In this document: one piece after another, positions 12,225-24,200 of the stretch | How the letters are laid out: every line of letters starts with the position of its first letter | Position numbering within the stretch: the first letter of the stretch is position 1 | Assembly (NCBI RefSeq): GCF_000003605.2 | Contig: NW_003134348.1 | Span: forward strand, 44,352-79,691 | Source of the DNA: Saccoglossus kowalevskii | Lineage: Eukaryota; Hemichordata; Enteropneusta; Harrimaniidae | Reading direction: 5' to 3' | DNA length: 35,340 nucleotides | Notes under the pieces: model-generated | Databases searched by the model: none | What the model was told of the DNA's origin: nothing | What the model saw: the letters and a program-made list of their open reading frames with translations, nothing else | Program-made: the position numbers and the translations under genes

Positions 12225-12420
12225 GGATGGACGTTTCGGTATGGACGCGAACGTTTCGCCCAGACGTTCCGGTCCGCCCCTCCAAAATCAAGTTGAAACT
12301 CTTTGTGTCAGCAAAATTTGCCCCTAAAAATGCAGGGAAAATGTTTAAGGGAGAGCATTCCCCGGATCCCCGAGTAAGGTCGCGCCTTCGGTGCAAGGTT
12401 GGTGATCTTGCCCCCATGCA
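12225..12420 (-). repeat. Probable interspersed repeat (GGGGATCCGGGGAATGC type)
   Basis: The minus strand carries CTCGGGGATCCGGGGAATGC followed by CTCTCCCTTAAACATTTTCC. This resembles the GGGGGTCCGGGGG(C/T)ATGCCCCC...AAATTTT repeats common in marine invertebrate genomes. Frames on both strands stay open here, as is usual in such GC-rich repeats, and I do not treat them as genes. Recognition is from memory and there is no second copy in the window. Confidence 0.35.
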
Positions 12421-13522
12421 AAGTTCAGGCTGCGAACAATTTGAGTGTGTTTTTTTTAATTATCAAAAATGGTGCACTGTTACGCGAGAGAGACAAATGT
12501 TACTGTTACAAAATACAAACTGTCCAAGTATGCTTAAACTCTGAGGTACCGTAGAAACTCGCTAAAATTTAAAATAGTACAATTTTGTAAATAAAATCTT
12601 CTGACGTACGAGACGCGAACGAAACGTTCGTCTTTGAAATGAAAAAAATAATAATAACCGGGTCAACAAGACCGGCGTTCACGAAGGACGCATTGTCCTT
12701 GTAGACAAACCACCCCGCTCTCACTCACATTGAAGGATACGCGCATATCCTTAGTTCTCACTGAATTGACAACTCAGATATATTAGGATGGGTGCATGAA
12801 AACAACATTCATCCAAATACTGTTCTTTAACTATTGTTGGACTTTCAAAACCTTGAATGATTTTTTTTTCTTATTTAACGAAGCCCAATTCCTCACGTCT
12901 CCCTAGTTAATTATTCACCTGATATATTCATGAACTCACGACTTCTCATAAATTCGATTATCAACGACCTGTTACTCGTAGTGGCAATATAAACCTTCAT
13001 TCATTCTCTTTTGATGCATTTCACGGTTCCAGTTTTATCATTGAAAATAAAATTATACTGTTTTTAGCAAGTAATTCACGGACATCTCTTTACAACTTAA
13101 TGAAAAAGATGGTATATTGCAGATTCAACCTGAAGTTGTCCCAGAGCTACTTCAAAGTTTGACAAGTTGGTCATTACACTTGGCGACATCAAATGCTATC
13201 GTATTTACATTTATCCGTATTCATCAATTTACCGGAAAATTGTTATTTACCCCCCAGTAGCGTATGTCACCGATCATAGCGTATCACTGGAACCGCGCTA
13301 CAGAGGTGGCGCAGAGCGCGACTTTACTTGTGACACGGTGCGACGCAACGACTGTGCCGCGTGTCATTTTTCCGCTTATGATAATTTCCCAGCTTGCTAA
13401 AACACAGTCCTCCAGTGCTGAGGGATTGTGCAGTATTGGTTCTGCCATGAAACCCGCGGGACATTCTAAAATTTGGGTACCCAACCTTGAAAATGGGGAT
13501 TGAAATTTATAAGTAAGTTTTA

Positions 13523-13826
13523 TTAAAGGGCGGTGGTCGCCGCGCCACGCATGCGTGAGATATGGGTCTCATATAAACAAAGAAGGCGATTTTGACTGTT
13601 GCGCACACCAACGAATACAAACTGAGAAGTCACCAAGCTTTGATTAAGTGTTTTTGGAGTGATTGGATGGTATCGAAGATGTTGCCAGCGGCAATTAGTT
13701 CAAGTGGCCACCAGGGCAAAAGTCGTATATTTGATTTCATTAGAAAAGCGCATTGGATTGTGGGAAAACCTATGTTTATCAACAGAAATGTCTCACATGC
13801 GCGGCAGGACGACTACCGCCCTTTAA
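13523..13826 (+). mobile_element. TTAA-type MITE, long subfamily (304 bp), intact ends
   Basis: Bounded by TTAA at 13523-13526 and 13823-13826. The terminal inverted repeats are AGGGCGGTGGTCGCCGCG and its partner GACGACTACCGCCCT. The inside differs from the 133-bp subfamily: CCACGCATGCGTGAGATATG, later CCAAGCTTTGATTAAG and GCGCATTGGATTGTGGGAAA. The same interior recurs in the copy at 23,822. It has no transposase, so it would depend on an enzyme supplied elsewhere. Confidence 0.88.
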
Positions 13827-14155
13827 ATGTTAAATAACTACCCCTTACACACTACGTGAGTAGTTTCACGTGAACATAAGTACCGATTTGTTGTACGCAT
13901 TGAACCCCCCCCCCGCCCGGGTATGAAGTAGACGACGGCTGTGACAATTGTTATCATTGCCAAACCTAGTACATTGTACATTCACTCCGTCAGTGCCACG
14001 CCCATTGTATAAACCCTTTAAAATCCACTCTTTGTCGACAAAGCAGCTGCTACAGACTATTGGGTCAACAGGGCAATCGCGATCAGTCTAGGAACAGGAG
14101 AATCATGTCGTATTAATTACAAATTTTATTTTAAAAAAAAAGAAAAAAAAATGTT
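13827..14155. other. Non-coding, homopolymer runs
   Basis: It contains a C9 run near 13,906 and A-rich runs near 14,133-14,151. Nothing else is recognised. Confidence 0.5.
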
Positions 14156-14270
14156 TTAATGCGGTGGCACAGTCGTTGCGCAGCGTGTGAAAAAACGAGG
14201 CATTTACAAGCGTTAGTATACGTCGCATTAAACACATATCGAACACCACGCGGTACGACAAATATGGCGC
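14156..14270 (+). mobile_element. Decayed TTAA-type MITE copy
   Basis: TTAA (14156-14159) is followed by a degraded left end (TGCGGTGGCACAGTCG), TTGCGCAGCGTGTG, a weak core (CATTTACAAGCGTTAGTATACGTCGC) and CATATCGAACACCACGCGG. The right end is lost. It is older than the copies at 21,964 and 24,554, judging by its divergence. Confidence 0.6.
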
Positions 14271-16700
14271 GTTCCTTATTAATTTTCACGAGTTGTACAT
14301 AGCGAAAATCCATTAAATAACATCCACAGCCGGAAAGAATAACCTGATTAAGTGCGCGGAAAACTAAACATTTTTTTTTTTAATTGCTAAAACACTTGTC
14401 ACGTACGAGCCAATACATGTAATACAATGTACTATTTTATTAGTTGTATCGCTCCTTTCCGAAAAAAAAATATATACATGTAATACATATGATTGAACTC
14501 CGATATTATCTGCCTGTCAATCAACTATGTCCCAATCGAGGTACATGTATTACAAATTGAACACAAGATGCCTGAGAATTTAGTGACGTTCATGTTCAGC
14601 ATACGTACCGAGATCGTTTTAGTGTTACATACCTGGTGAGAACAAACTATCGCGCTTATTCCATGGAAGACGAATCAGACAACAGTGGTCGTACGTAGTA
14701 AATAAAAGTTGTCGACGCGATACTATTATCATGTTTTAAAGGTGACCTCACTTTTTATACACACCCGCACTTTCTCGGCTACTTTATTTATTGATATATT
14801 TCGGGATAGTAGGACAGAGCTTCGATATGGCGGCTTTTATTGCCATCGCTCGTGCAATAGAAAACGTTTTTTTTTAGTTGTACAACACTTCACGTACGGA
14901 GACATCGGAGTTTGAAAATTGAGAGTGCGAACCACCTGGCTTAACAAGTACTAATATATTTTTTCGTGATGTAAAAACAAAATGAATCGTTTCACAGTCC
15001 CTCTATCACGATAAAGGGACTGCGATCGTTTTCAGACCACAGCTTGTCGATTGTCTATACAACATTGTAATTTTAATATTGTTATTAATTCACTTCTATT
15101 TGTAGAGCGCATTACGTCATACCACGAAGGTCTTGGCGCCGTGTACGCCCCATAATGCCATACATTGCAAAGTAAAATTGGCATAGATATGCACAAATCG
15201 AGACAAACCGCATGCATGTTTATACCGTTCTGAAAACAAGCTGGAGTAGAGAATAGATATTTGTTTGATATCATAGCATATACCTGAATAACACACGTAT
15301 CGGGAGTACGCCCCATCATCTTGGCGTGAATAACATTTTCGTCGCGCTTTTAAGGTCATGCATGTTTTTCAAGTCGAAATTCGGATGCCCCTCTCTACAA
15401 ATACGCCTAAATCTATAATTGCGTGCTATGAACTGCACCACAGCTGATTTGAATTTCTTTCTGAGTAGCCGTGATTTGACTCACCCTAGATTGTTACTTT
15501 TCTTATCCCGATATTTGATACAGCAGTCACCACCAACACCATTACGGACGTAAATGTACAGTACTTTTGGTTGACACGGCGCTACCCAGTACATGTACCC
15601 GTATATTAAACGTTTGTTTGCACGTCATTTTACTATTATGGTATGCAAACAAACACGCTACGAGGCGTTGGCTGTGAATCATACAGACGTCGATGGCGTT
15701 ATTTGCAGTTACACTGACAGAAACGTTCTCGTTTTGAACCCACATACAGTGATGAAAGGGACAGTTATTGTACATTTCATTCATACATGTTCAGAAGTGG
15801 GTGTATGGATATGCTGAGTGGAGAGACATGCCCAGGGAGAGGAGGTGCATAATCGCTAGACAGTGAGCAAATATGCCGATTTGTATTCGAATATTATATA
15901 ACCACAACGATCCTTGAGCTTATTAATATGAAGTCAATTAAATTTCCACAATGGTGTGATACGGTCGAACGATTCAGACTCGTACATCGCCAGCTCTGTC
16001 ATGACAACTTTGAAGTTGAAAATACTATACAGCTTAAATACTACTCGGTGAAGCGATGCCATGCCGATATTACTTGTTGAAAACATCCGAATTATTTCAG
16101 TATACTAGTAAATGTAACCCACCTGTGTTGACATGAGACGTATTTTAATTACAGTGGTTGCTATGGTGATGGTATTTAAGCTACGATTAACAGTTAATTG
16201 GATTTCAAACATGTCCAAAGCCATGGTAGTGTATGACGTACGTTTCTTTGTGTAAAAATGTTACGCTTGCGACCACTACAACCTGTAATATCGGAACATC
16301 ACTGTCGCAACCTGTTGCTACGAGGATTGCGTTGCTTGTGCAAATTGGGGTCACCAACATTATTTATAGATAGCGCGCCCTCATAGTGATTTTTTTATTA
16401 CTTGTTACAGCCGTTCCAATGAATTGGCGTGGTAAGGTTATGTTTATTAGGCTTGTTGAAGCGTAAAACACTTTTGAAGGATGCCTATATTGCTTTCTGG
16501 TTAATTTATTAAGCTTACAGAAATTAAATTTATTTAATTTATTAAATTAAATCTTAAAATTTAATGGTTATTAAATATTTCCCAGTTCATTCAAACCTCG
16601 GTATATTCAATGTCTTCTTCGTATCTACTACACAGTAATGGACATGTCATGAATTTGTTTTTGCGTATCTGTTGACCGACTTAATTAGTTGATTACGAGC
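14271..16700. other. Non-coding stretch
   Basis: No supported gene. The open frames (up to 95 codons) occur as opposite-strand pairs without family resemblance. The hairpin at 14,995 is the only ordered structure seen. Around 16,500-16,570 there is an AT-rich tract built of ATTTAATTTATTAAA-like words. Confidence 0.55.
14995..15022. repeat. Short palindrome, CAGTCCCT type
   Basis: The arms CAGTCCCT (14995-15002) and AGGGACTG (15015-15022) are perfect complements. The next bases inward (CTAT and ATAA) pair partly. The outer sequence matches the palindrome at 11,357. Confidence 0.75.
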
Positions 16701-16709
16701 GAATTGCTG

Positions 16710-17342
16710 TGTTATGTCCGTCATCGTTTAGGTCTATTTGAAGTTTTGGGCGGAACTTGGCTCAGTGATTTGGAACTAATTACCAGATAACCGCCGCTTT
16801 TTAGACTACTCATTCTGACAGTTGGTATCCATAGTTATTAATGTAGTGAACGATTAATCAAAAGATATGACGGTATTCCGTACTTAGTGTGATTGGCTTT
16901 ATGATTGAAGGTTACGGCCTAGAGTCTTTTTACTGTTTTGTAATTGGTTAGAGTTTTGAAAATGAATAAAGAGAGTTTGAGTTGGTCTTGAAGAATACTC
17001 CACGACAGACGCAGTAGAGAGAGAGAGGGCAGTCCTGGGCAGTCGAGAGTCCAGTCCAGGGGCGAGCCTTGAGGCAGTCCAGTCTTGGGCGAGTCTTGGT
17101 TCAGCCTTGTGAGAGTCTTGGGGACTTTTCCCCAGGGCGCTGTGTCTTATAGAGTGCTCCAAAAGATCGACTAAGACGAGAGTTGAAACGTATTTCGTTG
17201 TGTGTGTCTTATTTGACTGTAAAGTATAAGTGACTTTCCCGATCCCGTACCTCCAGGGGACGCGATAGAGAGACGAGACGAATTTCCCCCTGACACGTGT
17301 GGAGAACCCCGAGGGAAAAGATTTTACCCCTGATAGACACAT
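16710..17342 (+). mobile_element. Possible solo LTR or LTR-like segment
   Basis: It begins TGTTATGTCCGTC, has an AATAAA polyadenylation-type signal near 16,963, and ends in a GC-rich part (near 17,300) close to ...GATAGACACATCA. This layout resembles the U3-R-U5 of a Gypsy-type LTR. I find no clean 5-bp target duplication and no second copy. The minus strand is open for 147 codons through the GC-rich part, which I read as a shadow rather than a gene. Confidence 0.3.
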
Positions 17343-17426
17343 CAGTTCAACCTGCTATCCGTACCGATGACATACAAATGGACACATGATGACCAGTGAT
17401 ACTAATAACTACGACAAATTTCTTAC

Positions 17427-17567
17427 TTTCGCTGTCTGTAACTTCTATATTTACTCTAAATCTGCATGATGCCGTATTGCCATGGAAATCTACAGTTGTA
17501 TATTGTATATCGGTAACACCTGATTTGATGTCAATTTGAACATGTCTGAATTGGCCATGTGAGTTCA
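17427..17567 (-). CDS. Lone exon encoding the second half of an HYR (hyalin repeat) domain
   Basis: The minus strand reads GVTDIQYTTVDFHGNTASC followed by RFRVNIEVTD. This is the C-terminal half of an HYR module, whose pattern is G-x-T-x-V-x-Y-x-x-x-D-x-x-G-N-x-A-x-C-x-F-x-V-x-V-x-D. A GTAAGA donor follows the coding end (exon end 17427). Upstream, a T-rich tract and AAG fit an acceptor giving an exon start at 17567; an in-frame TGA lies just beyond. With these limits the exon is 141 nt and phase 1-1, the usual symmetrical phase of extracellular modules. The first half of the domain, with its Cys and Pro, was not found. It may be one exon of a large extracellular gene with distant exons, or a stranded relic. 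HYR domains are found in adhesion and complement-like proteins. Confidence 0.5.
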
Positions 17568-17599
17568 CTTGAAAAAGCCTTCTTCAACTACCGCTGTGG

Positions 17600-20540
17600 T
17601 GTTATCTAAACAAAACAAACGATGGTACTCATGCATTTGCAAAAAAAACAAAAAAAAACACAGTGCTTATTGAGAGATTGGTAAAGTCTTATATTTGAAA
17701 GTATAATTGCAGTGACTGTAGCTACCATTACAGGGTCGTTAATGTGATATAACATAATCATAATATGTCGCTGATCGAAATCAACAGTTTCACTTTCGTT
17801 ATTTGTTTTATGTCACAGTTATATTGTTCACACCAATGTGCAGCACTATAGCTAAATTAATATAGCATTACATTCATGTAAATGTTTTGTTCTTGTGGAC
17901 TGTTTTTTCGATTCTTGCCAATTATTTGTTTTGTATTCCTGGACTTTTAAATTTCAGTATACGACTTATGTTCAACAATTTATAATGATGGGTATACTAT
18001 TTCTACATTATCCAGTGTTTATGAATAACAAATAGTTTAAATACCGTAAGTATCATAAGACTATATCACTAATACAATCACTGTACGTCTGAAATTTCCA
18101 TATTTTTTACAGTTGCATATTTCCTCACATACCACAGACCAGGAATTAAATTCACATTCCAACAATAAATTATTATAAATATTGTTAGAAACGTGTTTAT
18201 ATTATATTGTAATTCGTGTTATGTCTCATTCATTTTGTAGCATCCCAATTCATTCACACCTGCAGCTATGGATGCTAGATTTGTCACCAAGATTATCATG
18301 CATAATGATTTCATCTATAACTTCAAAAGTTGAACTTCAAATTGGCTGAAAGTTTAGAAATTTGTAGCATACATGTACTGGTGCCATCTATGTTTATAAA
18401 ATAGTTGTCATGGAAACAGAACTGAAAATATTTATTTTTATGTTTTTCTACCAAATTCTCAAATTTCCTTATATTGCATACAACTAACCAATGTGAATAG
18501 GTTATATAGGTGATATATTACACGTTGACCACAAAAAGAGGACAACAATGTCATTCTATATTTCACGACTAAAATATCAATTTTATTTTTTTAACGTTTT
18601 AGCTGTATCTTCGCTTTATGTGTATTTGTAATATTCTATTTTTACTGATTCGCGTCAGTATTTCTCATGTTATAGATGAAATAATTTTCTCAATTTCTGA
18701 CAACAGATTCTATGATGTCATACAGTACCCGTAATCTTTTGCTTGAGAATCAAAATGACTGACTACATAATACTGATATAAAGTTGAATATCTAGAGAAT
18801 GAAAAGTGATATAAATAAACTGTAAATTGCATTCTCCTACATTTGTGGGGCTTTTTCTTTAGGGGTCATTATGTTGTTTGGATTGATGTTTCCTTTAAAA
18901 ATGTTTTACAGTAATACATTTACTTGCATTTATGTTTACTATAATTATTATTCACCTTTCTGAGTGTTATTAATGTATTTTGACTTAATAAAATCTTTTC
19001 GATTATTAATACCTGATATTAGGTGTATATACGAATACACTATAATGTCAGAATAGTATTTTGCAATAGTGCCATTGTTTGATGGAATAAAGTCAGGGTC
19101 AGGGTTTGTTGTGATTATATATTGTATGTATTCTGTGTATATTTGTACTCATTTTACAGTTATTCGTACTAAATGAAGTGAGTACTTGAAAATATGTCGA
19201 ATGTACATGGAGCTGCCGAAGATTAAATAAGGATGCTTAGTTAATTCAAGACGAGTACAATTAACGTATTCATTTCAAAGTAGGCCAATTAATAGCGACG
19301 TTATGGTTATGATCGGCTAAAATATCAAATTCTCGGATCAGCTATTACGAAGGGGAGTGTGAAAAGTGTGTAATAATTGAATTGTTTCATACATACAAAA
19401 AATCTTGTTCATTACACTCATCTTAGTTCGTTTACTTCGAAGTATATTACACCACGTGATTGAAGTGTTCGAACTCTGTAGTGTAAATCCGATTTACTCA
19501 TGAATAGGCTGCATTCTACATTACAAAACTAGTGTTTTAATTATTGGCCCCATGGTGCATTTCATTGTTACCCAGTTTTGTCTAACATTGTTCACATATA
19601 TTAAACGGAAGATGCGGTCATGTGTAATGTTGCCAAGTCAAACGTTGCGCATGGAGTATCTTATGATGGGTATGCATTTATATAAACAAAGTAGAACCTA
19701 TTCAGAACTTTGTCATAAATGTTACGTGATGGTTGAATATATTTTACGAATTACTTCATTTGTATCGTCATTCTAACTAAATCCCACGCGTTCAACGTTG
19801 ACGGAAGAACTCTTATTCGCTTCAAAAATCCAAATAAAGTACATGTTTGTTTTCAACCACAAACCATCTGCGTGGGTCAATCAGTAGAGAGTGTGACCAT
19901 GCATTCACACAGCTCATCAATCTGAAAATCGTTTGTTTGAATTAAGGGAGCTGCTGCCTAAAATATGTACCATTTTTAATAGTTAAGGGAACGTTGTCAC
20001 CTCGACTTAAATTATACGAGAGTAACCTAGCTCTGAAAAAAAAAAGTACGCTCCTAGAAAATAGGTATTGTTGAGAACAAAGAAACTAGTAAACTGGTAC
20101 TGTCTGGAACTAAGAAAGTGCACTTTCCCAGTAAATGCTGACTGTTAGAATAATTATATGACGTAACAGTGCACGCCTATGAACTGTTAAAAGTAAATTG
20201 CTCGTTAAAGAAGATACTTCTGATATGTATTGTAATATTTGGTTGAACTGTGAGTCTCGAATTCATAGTATAATACAAATCATATTCTATTCCACACTGA
20301 TCACAGCCCACGTCTTATTATCCCCATTAAAGAGGAATGAACTTGGAATTTAGTGACTATATCCGTTGAATTTGGATGTGAAACCAGGCTGTCTCACACA
20401 TTGAATCAAGATCAGGCAAGTAAATGCATCATTATGTAACTTTTGAAAATGTTCCTCTACTAAACGCGGAACTCGGATCATGTGATAGTTTAATATCATA
20501 ATTCACCGATGGACGTTGTACCGTATGTGTGTTTTGTGGG
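17600..20540. other. AT-rich non-coding stretch
   Basis: About 3 kb without a supportable gene. It is noticeably AT-rich, especially 17,700-19,200, and has A-rich runs near 17,641 and 20,036. No MITE, SINE or tandem repeat is visible. It could be intergenic or an intron of the gene carrying the HYR exon. Confidence 0.55.
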
Positions 20541-20544
20541 TACT

Positions 20545-20895
20545 GTGCATATTAAATTAAAATCACTCAGGTAAGTCACGGATACTTTATTTATCGGATC
20601 TAAAGCTCGTTCACATCAATAACTACACACAACACAACACGACCAGTCTAATACAGACTACGGGCAGAACGATGACCGAAGCCCATGCCCAACTAACACT
20701 CACTTTTATTTATTTCACAGTGAAAGCATACACAATTCGCTGACATAAACCACGCCCTCTAAAATTGCACTAACAAGTCACATTATCTTCTTATCATTAA
20801 ACCAATCATAGACACTTTTCTTAACATAATTAATATCACGTGATGTCATAGCCATAATTGTCAAACTTACATGTTGAAATGGTGAACTAGCGTGC
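20545..20895 (-). mobile_element. Possible LTR-like segment, minus orientation
   Basis: On the minus strand it reads TGTAAGTTTGACAATTATGG, a CACGTG, a CCAAT-box-like ATTGG, AATAAATAAAAG and, about 120 bp on, a second AATAAA before ACTTACCTGAG. This combination suggests a promoter plus polyadenylation unit such as an LTR. There is no second copy and no clear target duplication. Confidence 0.2.
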
Positions 20896-21109
20896 TGGTT
20901 TGTATCTAGCAACGACGATCTCGAGGAGAGGAGACTTTTTTTTTTATAAGAGTAGTAGCCATTCGGCTAAGTACGCACAGGGTCAATTACTGAACTTGAA
21001 TAGTAGTTGTATGACACTGTTTTGACTTCAAATTCTGGCGTTAGTTTGTCTTAACATCGCTATGAACTGTAATGACGCTATAATATATTCATGTCCCCCA
21101 ACTACCAGT

Positions 21110-21264
21110 CTATATCTGTAAGTTTGCTTTCAGGACTCTCATTCTCGAATGGATTTCATCCCAATCAATGTAACCACCTTCAAGATGGCGACTGCTCCGC
21201 TGCTCGACCTTGAATGCTGACCTACCATGGAGAACTCGGATATTGTTAAATGCTACCATGTCTC
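21110..21264 (-). CDS. BBOX1: BBOX1 exon 5 (residues 332-382 and stop)
   Basis: 155 nt. The acceptor is TTTATTCAG. It encodes GDMVAFNNIRVLHGRSAF with iron ligand His344 and SRHLEGGYIDWDEIHSR with the 2-oxoglutarate Arg357, ending KANLQI and TAG at 21112-21110. AATAAA-type signals on the minus strand lie further down, for example near 20,705. Confidence 0.94.
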
Positions 21265-24200
21265 CTGAATAAATATAACATAATACAAACAATAAGTATG
21301 ATTATTACAATTGTTTTCTGAGGCGACGCTGTCGTCGAGACTGCGCGTATGTATAAAGAGAAGGGGGCTCTCGAAAACACGAATGTTTACATAGCGAACA
21401 TTTTTTAGATAGTTGACAAAAGGCAGTTCTCATTTACATGAACGCTGAGCAGAAAATTGAAAACACCAGAGTATAAGTCGTACTTTGTCATAGTTCAGGG
21501 ATTTTTGTGACGATAACATACTACAGGCTACGGCCATGAACTTTGATTGTGTTTGAATGAAGTGCGCGATTCATATATGGGAGGTTTTTATACCTATTCA
21601 TTTGTATGTCCGTTCAGGTTTACGGTAATTGTTTCCTAGTGAATTGTATGTCTTGTATTATACATATAACTCTACATGTCCCCAACTGGTTACACATCAT
21701 GGCACCGTACTTTCAGTGGTACAAATTCGCTTTGAATGTGAATTTCACAATTATACCCCCACTTGTCATTAATGTTCAGAATTGATCACAATTGATATGT
21801 TATATTGGAAACTATTGATATTCCAATGAGCAAAAACGTCACAGAATGTACCAAGATGTGTGACTTTTAGGAATCAAGCAAAAGGCATATTGGGTTGTCC
21901 GTGACGAATTTGGGAAAATAATGAAAATTCACTTTGGATACCAGCTGTCAAATAATGTGAATATTAAAGCGCGGTGGTCGTCGCGCAGCGCGTGTTCGAA
22001 TTTCATGTAAATAAACAATGTATTTTACACGCGTTGTATACATCGCTACGAGTCCCATATCGAACAGGACGCGGCACGACGACTACCACCCTTTAAGTAA
22101 AAGACATGTTAACCATGAGGCTATTGTACTTAATTTAAAAAAAATATATTACTAGTCTACATAAAACTAGGATTGAAAAGTTCAGAAGTATGACATGCGA
22201 ATGTGAAACACTTCAAAGTTTTGACTTGTAATTACCTGATTCCATTTTAAATTTGATGATATTCTCCTTATTGTACATGATATCACTGAATGCCTTTAAT
22301 GCTTCATACACTGACTCAACCTGCTCCACCGGAATATACATCATGCTAGACAGAGAAGTTCGGCTATATGCGATTTCTTCTATGTTACCCTTACGTCCCA
22401 AGCTATTGAGAGCAAATCGAAAAATAAAACATAACGAATAATGCTTGATCAATCAACTTGTTATGTTATGTGTTATTTATTTGAAATCTTGGGCGGGCTG
22501 AAGAAAATTGTTATTTTGTGAATATTTTATTCGCAAATGTCTGACAAAAAAAATGTATTTACATTTTCCCAATTCGGTTACAATATTCAGTAATCATTTT
22601 CTCTTCACTCTCAACCAATTTGTCCTTCGCCAGAATTTGATATTCTGACCAGCAAAAAAACGTAGTTTTGAAAACACAACCGACTTCTTATGAATTTAAT
22701 AGGGTTCAAAATGTTAAGCAAGTAAAACGTTTGGGGAAAAACGATTTCCATTGGTAAGATCATAGTGAATTCTGGGTAATTTATAGTGATATGGCATGGA
22801 TCTTGTTGTATTGAAACACGTGACGGACGCGTGAGATTTAATGTACCCAATACGCATGCGCATATTTGCGATTTCCTTACTTTTGAGTAGAAGTGGATGT
22901 TAAAGTTGTTGTTTTTTCTAAAAACGTGCTCCATTACAGTGTATGTCCTGGTAGCCGAAGATCGAGTGTAATATATCGCTTATAAGTTCGTTATGTTGTA
23001 CCAGATATACCGGTCAGTGGTGTGCCAGATATACCGGTCAGTGGTGTACCAGATATATCAGTCAGTGGTGTGCCAGATATATCAGTCAGTGGTGAACCAT
23101 ATATACAGGTGATGAGTTAATACGTACCAAATAGTTGGAGATTGTCTATTAAAGTGATACGAATAATAATCTATCCCGATATCGGAGAAATTCAACCAGG
23201 TAGTTGTCAGTATCTCGAATGCTTTGGGATTTTCTTTTTTCAGTTGAATGGCTGCTTTGAAACCATCAGTGAACTCACTGTCTCCACCTTCACCATCATA
23301 TTGCTGAATACAGTGTAACATTTGTACCTATGCAAAACATATTGTTATACATGTATTATTATACAACGGATATACATCACGATATGGTGAATAGATATCA
23401 CAAAGCAGCTAATGGGCATCACAATATGGTAGATAGACATCATAATACAGTGAATGGGCATCATAGTACAGTGGGTGGCCATCATGATATGCTAATTGGA
23501 CATCATAATACAGTAAATAGACATCACAATGCAGCGAACGAGCAACACAATATCGTGATTAGACATCATAATAAAGTGAATGGGCATAACACTCAGTGAA
23601 TGAACATTACAGTACAGTGTATGTGCAGCACAACACAATGAGAGGACATCACAATACAGTGAATGAAAATCAAAATATAGCGGATATACATCAAGATATG
23701 GTGAATGGGCATCACGATATGGTGAATGGGCATCACGATATGGTGAATAGACACCATAACATGTCATTAAACATTACACTAATATAAAATGCTACCTAAC
23801 ACAATCATGCTTTTCCATATATTAAAAGGCGGTAGTCGTCGCGCCACGCATGCGTGAGATATATGGGTCTCGTATAAACAACGAGTACAAACTGGGACGT
23901 TACCAAGCTTTAATTAGGTATTTTTTAGGTGATTGGAAGGTATTGAAGGAGTCACCGGCTATAATTAGTGTAAGTCGCTTCCAGGTCAAACTTCATACTT
24001 GTGATTTATCTTAGAAGAACGCATTGGATTGTGGGAAAATCAATGTTTATCAACACAAAGGTCGCACTTGCGCAGCGCGACGAATGCCGCCCTTCAACAA
24101 CTGAAATGGATCACGTGTATGCAGTATGCTGTAAGCATACTCACCCCGGGTGCGTGATTATAGTTTGACAGATCCGTGTGCAGACTAAGTCCGGCAGCAG

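Larger units (their letters stand above)
9410..13522. other. Non-coding stretch
   Basis: No gene can be supported. Minus strand 9470-9360 contains an ATG frame (MSSYDLPNP...) followed by a GTAAAA donor-like sequence that could be a 5' exon of the sulfotransferase, but nothing confirms it. Two hairpins (11,357 and 11,522) and an interspersed repeat near 12,300 lie here. The open frames around 11.8-12.5 kb overlap on both strands and show no family. Confidence 0.5.

Noticed and set aside
12227-12544. 105-codon plus-strand frame with basic residues
   Set aside because: Overlaps an interspersed GC-rich repeat that keeps frames open on both strands.
16899-17342. 147-codon minus-strand frame
   Set aside because: It sits in the GC-rich part of an LTR-like segment, has low-complexity LAQD/RLPRT-type content and resembles no family.
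19865-19945. tRNA-like segment (GTCAATCAGTAGAGAG ... GTTTGAATTA)
   Set aside because: The box spacing is only roughly right, the B box is poor, and no SINE body follows.
23330-23787. Open frames rich in His-His-Asn repeats on both strands
   Set aside because: They are produced by the 21-bp minisatellite in BBOX1 intron 2; the period is a multiple of three, so frames stay open without coding.
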